DNA of 64,000 nt from Mucilaginibacter sp. (GCF_028288185.1 NZ_JAQBOF010000040.1:1-64000); one strand, 5' to 3'; positions 28,275 to 35,613 are shown, numbered from the stretch's first letter. Program-made: numbers and translations. Notes: generated by a model from the sequence alone, not told the origin.

Positions 28275-29255
28275 ATGACCCCGATAAAAAAAATAGGACT
28301 TTTTACGTCCGGTAGTGACTCTCCAGGAATGAATGCCGCGATTAGGGCGGTTGTACGTTCAGCTATATTTTATAATATTGAAGTTGCGGGTATCCGCCAT
28401 GGATTTGAGGGAATGATCAATGGGGAGATCATCCCAATGGGTACAAAATCGGTATCAAATATTATACAGCGTGGTGGTACCATGTTAAAAACCGGGCGAA
28501 GCGAACAGTTTAAAAGCCCCGAAGGCCGCAAGCTGGCGTATGAGCAGCTTAAAAAAAATGATATACAAGCATTAGTTGCTCTTGGTGGTAACGGTACTAT
28601 AATCGGAGTTAAAGAATTTAATGAAGAATATCCGGATATTGCTGTTATAGCTGTGCCATGTACAATAGATAATGACTTGCGCGGGTCTGATTTTACCATA
28701 GGTTATGATACCGCTATCAATACGGTAATTGAAGCTGTAGATAAGATACGAGAAACAGCCGAATCGCACGACAGGCTGTTTATTGTTGAGGTAATGGGCC
28801 GCGACTCGGGCATGATTGCCTTACGTACCGGCATGGGTGTAGGTGCCGAAGCTATTATGGTGCCCGAAACCAAGTCTGATTTGAATGCTTTATTTGACAG
28901 GTTAGAAAGAGGCCGCAAAGACAAAACATCCAAAATTGTAATGGTTGCCGAAGGTGACGAACCGGGCGGTGCTTTCGAGATTGGCCGTGCCATAATGGAG
29001 CGCTATCCGCATTACGATACCCGTGTATCTGTATTAGGCCACATCCAGCGCGGCGGTAAACCAACTTGTATGGATAGGGTATTAGCCAGCCGTTTGGGCG
29101 TGGCAGCTGTTGAGGCATTAATGGCAGGCCATACCGGCGAAATGGTAGGCCTTATTCATAATGACATTGTATTTACTCCGCTAGGTCAATCAGTTAAACA
29201 TCATCATGATGTTAATGCGGAGTTTATACGTATTGTTGAAATGCTTTCTTTATAA
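28275..29255 (+). CDS. pfkA: 6-phosphofructokinase with altered ATP/Mg site
   Basis: Phosphorylates fructose-6-phosphate in glycolysis. The 326-residue length is standard. The catalytic TIDND (131-135), the sugar-binding VEVMGRDSG, and GHIQRGG are present. Two positions depart from the classical bacterial enzyme. The N-terminal loop is TSGSDSPGMN instead of TSGGDAPGMN. The Mg-ATP motif is GGNGT (N106) where E. coli has GGDGS (D103). Gly following it is kept, so this is not the PPi-dependent type. It may be a low-activity or specialised paralogue. It converges on the nucleotidase across a hairpin. Confidence 0.88.
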   Translation: MTPIKKIGLFTSGSDSPGMNAAIRAVVRSAIFYNIEVAGIRHGFEGMINGEIIPMGTKSVSNIIQRGGTMLKTGRSEQFKSPEGRKLAYEQLKKNDIQALVALGGNGTIIGVKEFNEEYPDIAVIAVPCTIDNDLRGSDFTIGYDTAINTVIEAVDKIRETAESHDRLFIVEVMGRDSGMIALRTGMGVGAEAIMVPETKSDLNALFDRLERGRKDKTSKIVMVAEGDEPGGAFEIGRAIMERYPHYDTRVSVLGHIQRGGKPTCMDRVLASRLGVAAVEALMAGHTGEMVGLIHNDIVFTPLGQSVKHHHDVNAEFIRIVEMLSL

Positions 29256-29275
29256 CAGTTTTGAGTTATGGTGAT

Positions 29276-29307
29276 GAGTTTTGAGTAAGTAATTTAACTC
29301 AAAACTC
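29276..29307. terminator. Bidirectional terminator hairpin between pfkA and nucleotidase
   Basis: GAGTTTTGAGT (29276-29286) pairs perfectly with ACTCAAAACTC (29297-29307) around a 10-nt loop. A further copy of AGTTTTGAGTTA at about 29258 can pair with the same right arm. It separates two convergent genes. Confidence 0.65.
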
Positions 29308-29318
29308 ACTACTTAACT

Positions 29319-29846
29319 CTACAATAACTTCTCAGCTACTTCCTTCCAGCTATTTACACGTTCGTACCCGGTTAATAGTAAGTTATGTGGCGATGTGTAC
29401 AAAAGTTTACGGCCATTAAAACGGGTAAAGTTTTTGGTGCGGTCATCTATCATGATATCCGTATTCACAATCTTGTAGCCGCAAAACATAATATTGGTCC
29501 ATGATATAAAAGGGAAATGATCGCCCAGCCAGGCCTGCTTATCTTCTAACGAGTTAGGGAACTCTGTTGCTGCTGATACAATAAATACATCGTACTTTTT
29601 AGTTAACTCTTCAATAACCTCGCGGCTATCGGCTATTACTTTCAAATCCCTGAAAAAACCTTTGCGATTAATGTATTCGCGCAGGGTATGGTCCAGTTCG
29701 GGCGGCAGCAATTCTCTAAACTCCTTGCCATGCATTTGCTCAAGGGTGTAATTATATCCGTGTTCTTGCTGATAAATGGTTATAAACTTGTCAATGGGGT
29801 CGGCAATAACCTCGTCCATATCTATTGCAATACTTAACCTATTCAT
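29319..29846 (-). CDS. 5'(3')-deoxyribonucleotidase, NT5C type
   Basis: A 175-residue HAD-superfamily phosphatase that dephosphorylates deoxyribonucleotides. HAD motif I is AIDMDEVIAD with both aspartates. FIVSAATEFPNSLEDKQAWL matches motif II and the cap region, and the last motif is IMIDDRTKNF. The pattern fits the NT5C family (PF06941) rather than sugar phosphatases. It has its own promoter region towards the rpsP side and stands alone. Confidence 0.88.
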   Translation of the reverse strand: MNRLSIAIDMDEVIADPIDKFITIYQQEHGYNYTLEQMHGKEFRELLPPELDHTLREYINRKGFFRDLKVIADSREVIEELTKKYDVFIVSAATEFPNSLEDKQAWLGDHFPFISWTNIMFCGYKIVNTDIMIDDRTKNFTRFNGRKLLYTSPHNLLLTGYERVNSWKEVAEKLL

Positions 29847-29891
29847 GGCGGCAAATTTCGCCTATTTGGGCCTAATAACCTCATTTTGAAG

Positions 29892-29927
29892 TTTGTTTTT
29901 TTATTGTAAATATAATTGCTACCTTTG
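29892..29927 (+). promoter_or_regulatory. Putative rpsP promoter
   Basis: TACCTTTG at 29920-29927 fits the Bacteroidota -7 box TAnnTTTG, and TTTG at 29892-29895 could be the -33 element, though the 24-bp gap is a little long. It lies 57 bp before the rpsP start. Confidence 0.55.
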
Positions 29928-29983
29928 CGTCCCCGCTGAAATAAACTCCGGGGGAATGTTGAACACATAATTTAAAAACAAAC

Positions 29984-30658
29984 ATGGCAACTAAAATCAG
30001 ATTGCAAAGACATGGTAAAAAGGGTAAACCTTTTTATTACATTGTAGTAGCAGACGCTCGTGCTCCGCGTGACGGACGCTTTATTGAGCGTTTGGGTTCA
30101 TATAACCCAAACACAAACCCTGCAACTATTGACATTAACTTCGACAAAACTCTTAACTGGGTTAATGATGGTGCACAACCAACAGATACTTGTCGTGCTA
30201 TACTTGCTTACAAGGGTGTTATGTATAAAAAACACTTACAAGGCGGTGTAAAAAAAGGTGCTTTAACCGAAGATCAGGCTGCAGCAAAATTTGCTGAATG
30301 GTTAGATCAAAAAGATGGTAAGATCACCGGTAAAAAATCAGACTTAAATACAGCTAAAGATACAGCCCGCAAAGCTGCGTTAGTTGCTGAAGCTAAGAAG
30401 AAGGAAGATAAAGCTGCCGCGATTGCTGCAAAATACACTCCTCCTGCTGAAGAAGTTGAAGAAGAAGCACCGGTTGCCGAAGTTGAAGAAACTCCAACCG
30501 CTGAAGCAGAAGTTGAAGAAGTACCAGTTGCTGAAGTTGAAGAAACTCCAACCGCTGAAGCAGAAGTTGAAGAAGTACCAGTTGCTGAAGCCGCTACTGA
30601 AGAAGCACCTGCTGCTGAAACAGAAGTTCCGGCTGCAAAAGCTGATAGCGCTGAGTAA
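29984..30658 (+). CDS. rpsP: 30S ribosomal protein S16 with long acidic tail
   Basis: Residues 1-80 are canonical S16 (MATKIRLQRHGKKGKPFYYIVVADARAPRDGRFIERLGSYNP in pattern, given here as the region 1-42). The protein is 224 residues, against about 80-90 in E. coli. The extension is first Lys/Ala-rich (about 100-145) and then strongly acidic (EVEE, PVAE, PTAE units). The acidic part holds a tandem duplication of 18 residues. Bacteroidota S16 tails are known to be extended, but the repeat shows that this one is still changing. It is followed by rimM, as in many bacteria. Confidence 0.95.
   Translation: MATKIRLQRHGKKGKPFYYIVVADARAPRDGRFIERLGSYNPNTNPATIDINFDKTLNWVNDGAQPTDTCRAILAYKGVMYKKHLQGGVKKGALTEDQAAAKFAEWLDQKDGKITGKKSDLNTAKDTARKAALVAEAKKKEDKAAAIAAKYTPPAEEVEEEAPVAEVEETPTAEAEVEEVPVAEVEETPTAEAEVEEVPVAEAATEEAPAAETEVPAAKADSAE
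30479..30586 (+). repeat. 54-bp in-frame tandem duplication in the rpsP tail
   Basis: Units 30479-30532 and 30533-30586 are identical in DNA, each encoding EVEETPTAEAEVEEVPVA. Exact nucleotide identity implies a recent slippage or unequal-crossing event. A related third partial unit precedes them. Confidence 0.9.
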
Positions 30659-30733
30659 TTTAGCTACAAAAAACTTATATAATGGCGAAGCAACCGATAG
30701 GTTCTTCGCCATTGTTATTTAAACGCATTTATA

Positions 30734-31258
30734 ATGAAAATTGAAGATTGTTTCCGCATAGGTAGTATATTAAAAACCAAAGGACTTAAAGGCGAAATAC
30801 AAATGTATGTAGATTTTGACGGCTTGGACAATATAGACTTCAACGCCATATTTGTGGAGATAGCCGGCAAGCTGATCCCATTTTTTGTAGAGTCGGTTAA
30901 ATACCATCAAAACGGCCAGGCTTACATATACCTGGAAGATGTTGACACTATTGAGAAAGCGTCACCCCTGGTAAAAAAAGACGTTTACCTGCCCAATAAA
31001 CTAAAACCTAAAAAGAAAAAAAGCGACTTTACGCTAAAGGATCTGATAGATTTTACCGCTGTTGATGAAAATGAAGGGGAGTTGGGTAAAATAACCGCAA
31101 TACATGAATACCCCCAACAACTAATTGCCGCGGTAACCTACAAAAACTGTGAAGTGCTTTTCCCGCTTAATGAAGAAATTATAGTGGCAATTGATATAGT
31201 GAAAGAAATTGTAACCGTTGATTTGCCGGAAGGGTTGCTGGATATTTATTTGGATTAA
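30734..31258 (+). CDS. rimM: Ribosome maturation factor RimM
   Basis: Assists assembly of the 30S head by binding S19 and 16S rRNA. The 174-residue protein has the N-terminal barrel with FRIGSILKTKGLKGEIQM and a C-terminal PRC-barrel with DLIDFTAVDENEGELGKITAI and IDIVKEIVTVDLPEGLLDIY. It lies 75 bp after rpsP. In many bacteria trmD and rplS follow directly; here about 1.75 kb of accessory genes separates rimM from trmD. Confidence 0.93.
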   Translation: MKIEDCFRIGSILKTKGLKGEIQMYVDFDGLDNIDFNAIFVEIAGKLIPFFVESVKYHQNGQAYIYLEDVDTIEKASPLVKKDVYLPNKLKPKKKKSDFTLKDLIDFTAVDENEGELGKITAIHEYPQQLIAAVTYKNCEVLFPLNEEIIVAIDIVKEIVTVDLPEGLLDIYLD

Positions 31259-31259
31259 T

Positions 31260-31280
31260 CCCCTAGCCCCCAGAAAAGGG
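31260..31280. repeat. CCCCCTAAAGGGGG-family intergenic element, degenerate copy
   Basis: It begins one base after the rimM stop codon and reads CCCCTAGCCCCCAG then AAAAGGG. It resembles elements at 14367, 32447, 41795 and 41900. It may act as a weak terminator. Confidence 0.4.
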
Positions 31281-31295
31281 TATAAAAAAACATTT

Positions 31296-31357
31296 TGTCA
31301 AGCATGCTTGACATTTGTAAAGTTTGTTTTACATTTGGTAAATTAAACTTTACAAAT
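31296..31357 (+). promoter_or_regulatory. Double palindrome operator upstream of membrane-protein/XRE cassette
   Basis: TGTCAAGCATGCTTGACA (31296-31313) is a perfect 18-bp palindrome. Overlapping its end, ATTTGTAAAGTTT (31313-31325) is inverted as AAACTTTACAAAT (31345-31357), a perfect 13-bp inverted repeat with a 19-nt spacer. That spacer contains a third ACATTTG-GTAAA half-site. The right arm abuts the ATG at 31358. Such density of dyads directly before a three-gene cassette ending in an XRE regulator suggests autoregulation or an RNA structure; this is inference. Confidence 0.6.
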
Positions 31358-31813
31358 ATGAAAACACGCTTTTTATTTCCGCACCAATTCCGACTGATTG
31401 GGATAATGCTATTAGTTGTTATTACCATAATTTGCGGTATCCACAATTATCAAACCGGCGGCATCTTTAATTCTACCTTTCTGGGCAATCTTAATCCCAT
31501 CCCTCACGATGTTTGGGTGCGAATGATCTATAATGACATTCTTCAGGTCGGTATCATTCTCGGTTTACTGTTTATTGGCTTTTCTAAAGAAAAAATTGAA
31601 GACGAGCAGCTGGCTCAATTACGACTTGATTCTTTGCAATGGGCCGTGTATGTTAATTATGGATTATTTATCCTATGCATCGTGTTTCTGTATGACTGGA
31701 AATTCCTTTCGGTAATGATATTTAATATCATTACGCCGCTTCTGTTTTTTATTATCCGCTTCCGCTGGAAAATTTATTCTATTAACCGTGACTTTAAAAA
31801 TAGCTTAGCATGA
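31358..31813 (+). CDS. Small four-helix membrane protein A of XRE cassette
   Basis: A 151-residue membrane protein not recognised as a named family. Four helices are visible (LIGIMLLVVITIICGI, ILQVGIILGLLFIGF, NYGLFILCIVFLYDW, MIFNIITPLLFFIIRF). The cytoplasmic loop FSKEKIEDEQLAQLRLDSLQWA is shared with the next gene, so the two are paralogues. The ATG at 31358 directly follows the operator dyads. The stop overlaps the next start as ATGA. Confidence 0.8.
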   Translation: MKTRFLFPHQFRLIGIMLLVVITIICGIHNYQTGGIFNSTFLGNLNPIPHDVWVRMIYNDILQVGIILGLLFIGFSKEKIEDEQLAQLRLDSLQWAVYVNYGLFILCIVFLYDWKFLSVMIFNIITPLLFFIIRFRWKIYSINRDFKNSLA

Positions 31814-32241
31814 AAGAACGTTTTTTATTTCCATATTGGTGTAAGTACCTGGGCATAGTATTGTTTCTTGCCCACCTGCCTATATACATCGTTAAAAAAA
31901 TGATGCATGTACAATTTGATAACAATGACCCAAGCCTTTTTAGCGGGCAGCATATTTTCTATATCTCCACTGCATTGTCGATGGTAATAGGTTTACTAAT
32001 GATAGCTTTTTCTAAAGAAAAGATAGAAGATGAACAAATCTCGCAACTAAGGCTCGAGTCATTGAAATGGGCTATATGTTTTAATTATTTATTACTGATA
32101 ATCAGCCTTACGTTTACCAAGGGCTATGATGCTATAGATATCCTTCGAATGAATTTATGGTTACCGCTGATGGTTTTTATCCTGCTGTTTAGGTGGAAAA
32201 TGTATCGTAACAATAGGTTAATAAAAGACGACGCGATATGA
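31810..32241 (+). CDS. Small four-helix membrane protein B of XRE cassette
   Basis: A 143-residue paralogue of the preceding protein, sharing FSKEKIEDEQISQLRLESLKWA and the ending F-RWKMY. Helices are near KYLGIVLFLAHLPIYIV, FYISTALSMVIGLLMIAF, NYLLLIISLTF and LWLPLMVFILLF. It overlaps both neighbours by 4 nt, so the three products are made in fixed proportion. Two similar subunits with one regulator suggest a heteromeric membrane sensor or a signalling complex. No activity can be assigned. Confidence 0.8.
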   Translation: MKERFLFPYWCKYLGIVLFLAHLPIYIVKKMMHVQFDNNDPSLFSGQHIFYISTALSMVIGLLMIAFSKEKIEDEQISQLRLESLKWAICFNYLLLIISLTFTKGYDAIDILRMNLWLPLMVFILLFRWKMYRNNRLIKDDAI

Positions 32242-32438
32242 AAACCAACATCCGCGTAGAGCGCGCCATAAAAAACATAACCCAGGCAGATCTCGCTGGC
32301 CTGATAGGTGTATCCCGTCAAACCATTAATACTATAGAGAGTAACCGGTATGTGCCGTCAACAGTACTGGCGCTAAAAATTGCACGTGTATTTGGTAAAC
32401 CTGTTGAGGAAATATTTATTTTAGAGGAGGGAGATTAG
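32238..32438 (+). CDS. XRE-family HTH regulator (66 aa)
   Basis: A minimal Cro/C1-type DNA-binding protein. It contains ITQADLAGLIGVSRQTINTIES followed by PSTVLALKIARVFGKPVEEIF, a complete five-helix HTH with almost nothing else, like the YozG group. It starts inside the preceding gene (ATGA). It is likely to bind the dyads at 31296-31357 and control its own operon with the two membrane proteins; the target is inferred from position. Confidence 0.9.
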   Translation: MKTNIRVERAIKNITQADLAGLIGVSRQTINTIESNRYVPSTVLALKIARVFGKPVEEIFILEEGD

Positions 32439-32444
32439 CTCCGC

Positions 32445-32467
32445 GGCCCCCTAAAGGGGGAGAAAAG
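32445..32467. repeat. CCCCCTAAAGGGGG-family intergenic element
   Basis: GGCCCCCTAAAGGGGGAG starts seven bases after the XRE stop codon. The core CCCCCTAAAGGGGG (32447-32460) forms a 5-bp stem with a 4-nt loop. The sequence is the reverse complement of the element at 41900-41917. Confidence 0.5.
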
Positions 32468-32496
32468 ACATAGATTGTTAATTTATACAATGTAAA

Positions 32497-32913
32497 ATGG
32501 AAACTAAAACAGCCTTTGCGCCCTTGCTTACCATCAAAAGGGGTGTAACCAATATTGATTTTTACAAAAAAGCCTTTGGCGCAGTTGAAAACTGGCGACT
32601 GAATAATGATGATGGAACAATGCACGTAGCCGAATTTATGATAGACGGTGCCATATTCCACTTGCATGAAATGATGCCGAAAAGCCCTGCAAAGGTAAGC
32701 CCCGAAATATTTAATACCAGTACGGTAACTATTGGTTTATTTACTGCCGATGTTCATGGCGTATTCAACCAGGCTATTGCAGCCGGCGCTACCATTATTT
32801 CGCCGGTAACCGATTACGAATACGGCTACCGCCAGGGCGAATTGAAAGACCTTTTTGGCCACCATTGGGTAATACAATGCCACATACCTGCATCGCCTGA
32901 TTGGAAGGGATAG
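32497..32913 (+). CDS. VOC family protein (PhnB/glyoxalase-like)
   Basis: A 138-residue vicinal-oxygen-chelate protein. It shows the two beta-alpha-beta-beta-beta modules: TIKRGVTNIDFYKKAFGAVENWR then MIDGAIFHLHE, and GLFTADVHGVFNQAIAAGATIISPV then RQGELKDLFGHHWVIQCHI. This matches the PhnB-like subgroup. Substrate cannot be told from sequence. It sits alone between the XRE cassette and trmD. Confidence 0.85.
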   Translation: METKTAFAPLLTIKRGVTNIDFYKKAFGAVENWRLNNDDGTMHVAEFMIDGAIFHLHEMMPKSPAKVSPEIFNTSTVTIGLFTADVHGVFNQAIAAGATIISPVTDYEYGYRQGELKDLFGHHWVIQCHIPASPDWKG

Positions 32914-32929
32914 AAAGAAGAATTAAAAG

Positions 32930-32991
32930 GTTAGAGTCAAGAATTAAGAGGCTTTTTGTCTTGATCTTGACTCTTAATTCCTGACTCTAAC
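32930..32991 (+). terminator. Long hairpin with alternative pairing before trmD
   Basis: GTTAGAGTCA (32930-32939) and GAATTAAGAG (32941-32950) pair with CTCTTAATTC (32971-32980) and TGACTCTAAC (32982-32991): 20 of 21 positions in a stem with a 20-nt loop. An alternative stem pairs AGAGTCAAG (32933-32941) with CTTGACTCT (32966-32974). It ends 20 bp before the trmD ATG and is followed by A7. It may terminate upstream transcripts or attenuate trmD. Confidence 0.6.
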
Positions 32992-32999
32992 AAAAAAAC

Positions 33000-33007
33000 T
33001 ATCTTTG
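33000..33007 (+). promoter_or_regulatory. Putative -7 box immediately before trmD
   Basis: TATCTTTG fits TAnnTTTG but ends only 4 bp before the ATG at 33012. If used, the trmD transcript would be leaderless or start inside the first codons. Confidence 0.35.
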
Positions 33008-33011
33008 CGCT

Positions 33012-33683
33012 ATGCGTTTTGATATCATCACTGTATTGCCCGGTTTGTTAGAAAGCCCTTTTGCTCACTCTATTTTGCAGCGTGCGCAAAAAAAAGGCAT
33101 TGCCGAAATACACGTCCATAACCTGCGCGATTACTCGACCGGTAAACAAAAAAGCGTTGATGATTATCCTTACGGCGGCGGCAGTGGCATGGTAATGACC
33201 ATTGAGCCATTTGCCAAATGTATTGAAGCCTTAAAAGCCGACCGTGAGTATGATGAGGTGATCTTTATGTCACCTGATGGGGAAACGCTTAATCAGTCTA
33301 TGGCTAACCAGCTATCCATCAAAAAAAACATTATTATACTTTGCGGGCATTATAAAGGCATTGACCAGCGCATCCGCGATATATTTGTTACCCGCGAGAT
33401 CTCGGTTGGCGATTATGTGTTATCGGGCGGCGAATTGCCTGCGGCTATTGTGGTTGACGCAGTAGTGCGATTAATTCCCGGTGTATTGTCTGATGAAACA
33501 TCGGCTCTTTCTGACTCTTTCCAGGACGGCCTGCTGGATGCCCCGGTATATACCCGCCCAGCCGACTGGAACGGCCATAGGGTGCCCGATATACTATTAA
33601 GCGGCAACACCCCCGAAATAGAAAAATGGCGCTTTGAGCAGGCGGTAGAACGGACAAAGCAAAGACGCCCGGACATTATGTAG
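33012..33683 (+). CDS. trmD: tRNA (guanine-N1)-methyltransferase
   Basis: Methylates G37 of tRNAs with a G at position 36, preventing +1 frameshifting. The trefoil-knot SPOUT blocks are all present: MRFDIITVLPGLLESPF, DYPYGGGSGMVM, ILCGHYKGIDQRI, EISVGDYVLSGGELPA, and a C-terminal domain with LLDAPVYTRPADWNGHRVPDILLSG spread over about 175-200. The 223-residue length is normal. The stop codon TAG lies within an AGACG/CGTCT palindromic element. It is separated from rimM and rplS by accessory genes. Confidence 0.96.
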   Translation: MRFDIITVLPGLLESPFAHSILQRAQKKGIAEIHVHNLRDYSTGKQKSVDDYPYGGGSGMVMTIEPFAKCIEALKADREYDEVIFMSPDGETLNQSMANQLSIKKNIIILCGHYKGIDQRIRDIFVTREISVGDYVLSGGELPAAIVVDAVVRLIPGVLSDETSALSDSFQDGLLDAPVYTRPADWNGHRVPDILLSGNTPEIEKWRFEQAVERTKQRRPDIM

Positions 33684-33702
33684 AGACGCATACTTCACGT
33701 CT
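33684..33702. repeat. AGACGC-type palindromic element at trmD end
   Basis: AGACG (33684-33688) and CGTCT (33698-33702) form a short dyad beginning directly after the trmD stop TAG. It resembles the centre of the 16140-16181 hairpin (AGACGC/GCGTCT) and may be a degraded copy of the same dispersed repeat. Confidence 0.35.
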
Positions 33703-33778
33703 TTCAGGCACACCCATTAAACTTTTGTACATTTAGGTTGCAACGTAAATGCAATAACTGCATTATACTATAGCAACC

Positions 33779-34342
33779 ATGACCCCCGAACAGGAACGAA
33801 CCCTTGTTGAGCAGTGCCATCAAAACCCCGCGGCTTTTAGCGAGGTGTTTGATATTTGGTATAAACCCTTGTTTGGCTACATTATGCGGCGTACCGGCGA
33901 TTACGACCTGTCTAAAGATATCGCGGCCGAAACATTTCTGAAAGCATTTTTAAAAATAGGGGGCTTTCAATGGCGGGGTATAGGGTTGTCGTCCTGGTTA
34001 TACCGAATTGCTACTAATGAGCTTAACCAATATTATCGCAGCAGTAAATATTTGCCACAATCATTGCAAGAATTGTTGGAAAACCCGCAAATGGAAAAAC
34101 TGCTGCACCAGCAAACGGATAACGAGCGCGAAATAATGGAACATGAGCTGAAGGCCCATAACGATTATAATTTAATAAGGTTAAACCTGCTTAAGCTGGA
34201 TGTTAAGTACCAGGAGGTTATAGCCCTGCGGTATTTCGAACAAAAATCAATAAATGAAATGGGGCTGATATTGGCTAAAAATGAAGGCACGGTAAAGTCA
34301 TTGATATCCCGCGGGTTGGAAAAATTGCGTAATATGCTTTAA
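33779..34342 (+). CDS. ECF-type RNA polymerase sigma factor
   Basis: A 187-residue sigma-70 family protein with region 2 (FSEVFDIWYKPLFGYIMRRTGDYDLSKDIAAETFLKAF in pattern, about 20-57) and region 4 (YQEVIALRYFEQKSINEMGLILAKNEGTVKSLISRGLEKL in pattern, about 145-185). A linker of about 50 residues lies between them. The following two small membrane-protein genes are co-directional, with a 43-bp gap. The first may act as a membrane anti-sigma factor, but no FecR or zinc anti-sigma motif is visible. Confidence 0.9.
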   Translation: MTPEQERTLVEQCHQNPAAFSEVFDIWYKPLFGYIMRRTGDYDLSKDIAAETFLKAFLKIGGFQWRGIGLSSWLYRIATNELNQYYRSSKYLPQSLQELLENPQMEKLLHQQTDNEREIMEHELKAHNDYNLIRLNLLKLDVKYQEVIALRYFEQKSINEMGLILAKNEGTVKSLISRGLEKLRNML

Positions 34343-34385
34343 CACTGCAACCAAAACAAGTTTTGGCATTATAGATATAGTTAAC

Positions 34386-34865
34386 ATGAAAGATAAGGAC
34401 GAATTTTTAAAGCAAATGGAAAGTTTACAAGTGCCGCAGGTTGACCCGGCAAAACACCAGCAAATGGTGAAGATGGCCATCATGAACGCGGGGCGATCTG
34501 CTACTTTAGGTGTATGGCTAATAGTTGTGCCCTGCTATTTTTTACTATGTGTATGCATGTATTATTATTTCCACGTACATACAACCTGGTTTGGGGCTCT
34601 TTTCCAGCTGATAACCAGTTTGAATAAAACCCCCGGGTTTGATTTTATGGCGCCTGTTGTATTGTTTGTGCTGCCAATTATTGCTATCGTTGTTAATAGC
34701 CTGGCTATAACTCATTTTCAATTTAACGGTGTAAACAAAGTAAAGGAGTTTAACATCACCATAAAAATTAAGTTTTTAAACATACTGCTTATACTAATAA
34801 GCCTTTTAATTATAGGCGTTTTTATAAGTTTTACTATGGTTCAAAATATATCAATTAGCAATTAA
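34386..34865 (+). CDS. Membrane protein, possible anti-sigma partner
   Basis: A 159-residue protein with a charged 40-residue cytoplasmic N-terminus (MKDKDEFLKQMESLQVPQVD) and three hydrophobic segments (LGVWLIVVPCYFLLCVCMYYYF, FMAPVVLFVLPIIAIVVNSLAI, ILLILISLLIIGVFI). The short soluble head before the membrane part is how anti-sigma factors are built, and it directly follows a sigma gene. I see no family signature, so the role is a guess from context. Confidence 0.7.
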   Translation: MKDKDEFLKQMESLQVPQVDPAKHQQMVKMAIMNAGRSATLGVWLIVVPCYFLLCVCMYYYFHVHTTWFGALFQLITSLNKTPGFDFMAPVVLFVLPIIAIVVNSLAITHFQFNGVNKVKEFNITIKIKFLNILLILISLLIIGVFISFTMVQNISISN

Positions 34866-34870
34866 GCATC

Positions 34871-35119
34871 ATGAAATTAAACTGGTTTACACGCAAGGGG
34901 TTTATTTATTGGCCGGCATCGATAGTAGGATGGGTTATATTAGTATTGGCCGCGGCTTACGCTGTATATACTTTTATTGATATCGACAGCCGATCGCACT
35001 CAAATAGTGATACGCTTATCAATTTTGTATTTAACCTTTTACTAATAGGATTGGTTTATACTATCATCGCTTATTTTACCGAATCAAGGCCACAAATTCA
35101 TCGGCGCGACGACGAATAA
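34871..35119 (+). CDS. Small membrane protein after sigma operon
   Basis: An 82-residue protein with two membrane helices (YWPASIVGWVILVLAAAYAVYTF and LINFVFNLLLIGLVYTIIAYF) joined by a short polar loop. It ends in a charged tail (ESRPQIHRRDDE). It starts 5 bp after the previous gene and is the last gene of the sigma operon. Function unknown. Confidence 0.7.
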   Translation: MKLNWFTRKGFIYWPASIVGWVILVLAAAYAVYTFIDIDSRSHSNSDTLINFVFNLLLIGLVYTIIAYFTESRPQIHRRDDE

Positions 35120-35248
35120 TTTGAAGCTGTTTTGTTAATAAAAAAGAATTTGTTAATTTTTTAAAACAGACTTTTTATTATCAAAAATAATCCCTATAAT
35201 TGCAATCCGATTTTTACGGTTTAAAAATCGCGTTTAGAGCTTAAAATC

Positions 35249-35596
35249 ATGGATTTAGTAAAATTTGTAGAAGAGCAAACAGTAACAGTTAACAAGTTTC
35301 CGTCATTTAAAGCGGGTGATACTGTAAGCGTACATTATAAAATTAAAGAAGGAACCAAGGAGCGTATCCAGGTTTATCAGGGTGTAGTTATCCAACGTAA
35401 CAGTGTTGGTGTGTCTGAAACATTTACCGTACGTAAAGTTTCAAATGGAATTGGTGTTGAGCGTATATTCCCTGCCAACTCGCCGAATATTGATAAAGTA
35501 GAAGTTAACAGCCACGGTAAAGTACGTCGCTCTAAACTTTACTACCTGCGTGCCCTTACTGGTAAAGCAGCTCGTATCAAATCAAAAAGAGTATAA
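35249..35596 (+). CDS. rplS: 50S ribosomal protein L19
   Basis: The 115-residue L19 at the 30S-50S interface. Recognisable segments are FKAGDTVSVHYKIKEGTKERIQVYQGVVI, SETFTVRKVSNGIGVERIFP and KVRRSKLYYLRALTGKAARI, the last two covering the usual signature. It has its own upstream region of 130 bp (TATAATTG at about 35201 is a possible -7 box) and an intrinsic terminator directly after it. Confidence 0.97.
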   Translation: MDLVKFVEEQTVTVNKFPSFKAGDTVSVHYKIKEGTKERIQVYQGVVIQRNSVGVSETFTVRKVSNGIGVERIFPANSPNIDKVEVNSHGKVRRSKLYYLRALTGKAARIKSKRV

Positions 35597-35613
35597 TTAC
35601 AACAATACTTATA

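Noticed and set aside
30380..30722. Long open frames overlapping the rpsP tail on both strands
   Set aside because: They are low-complexity shadows of the repetitive acidic tail, with Phe/Ser- or Leu/Lys-rich translations and no family features.
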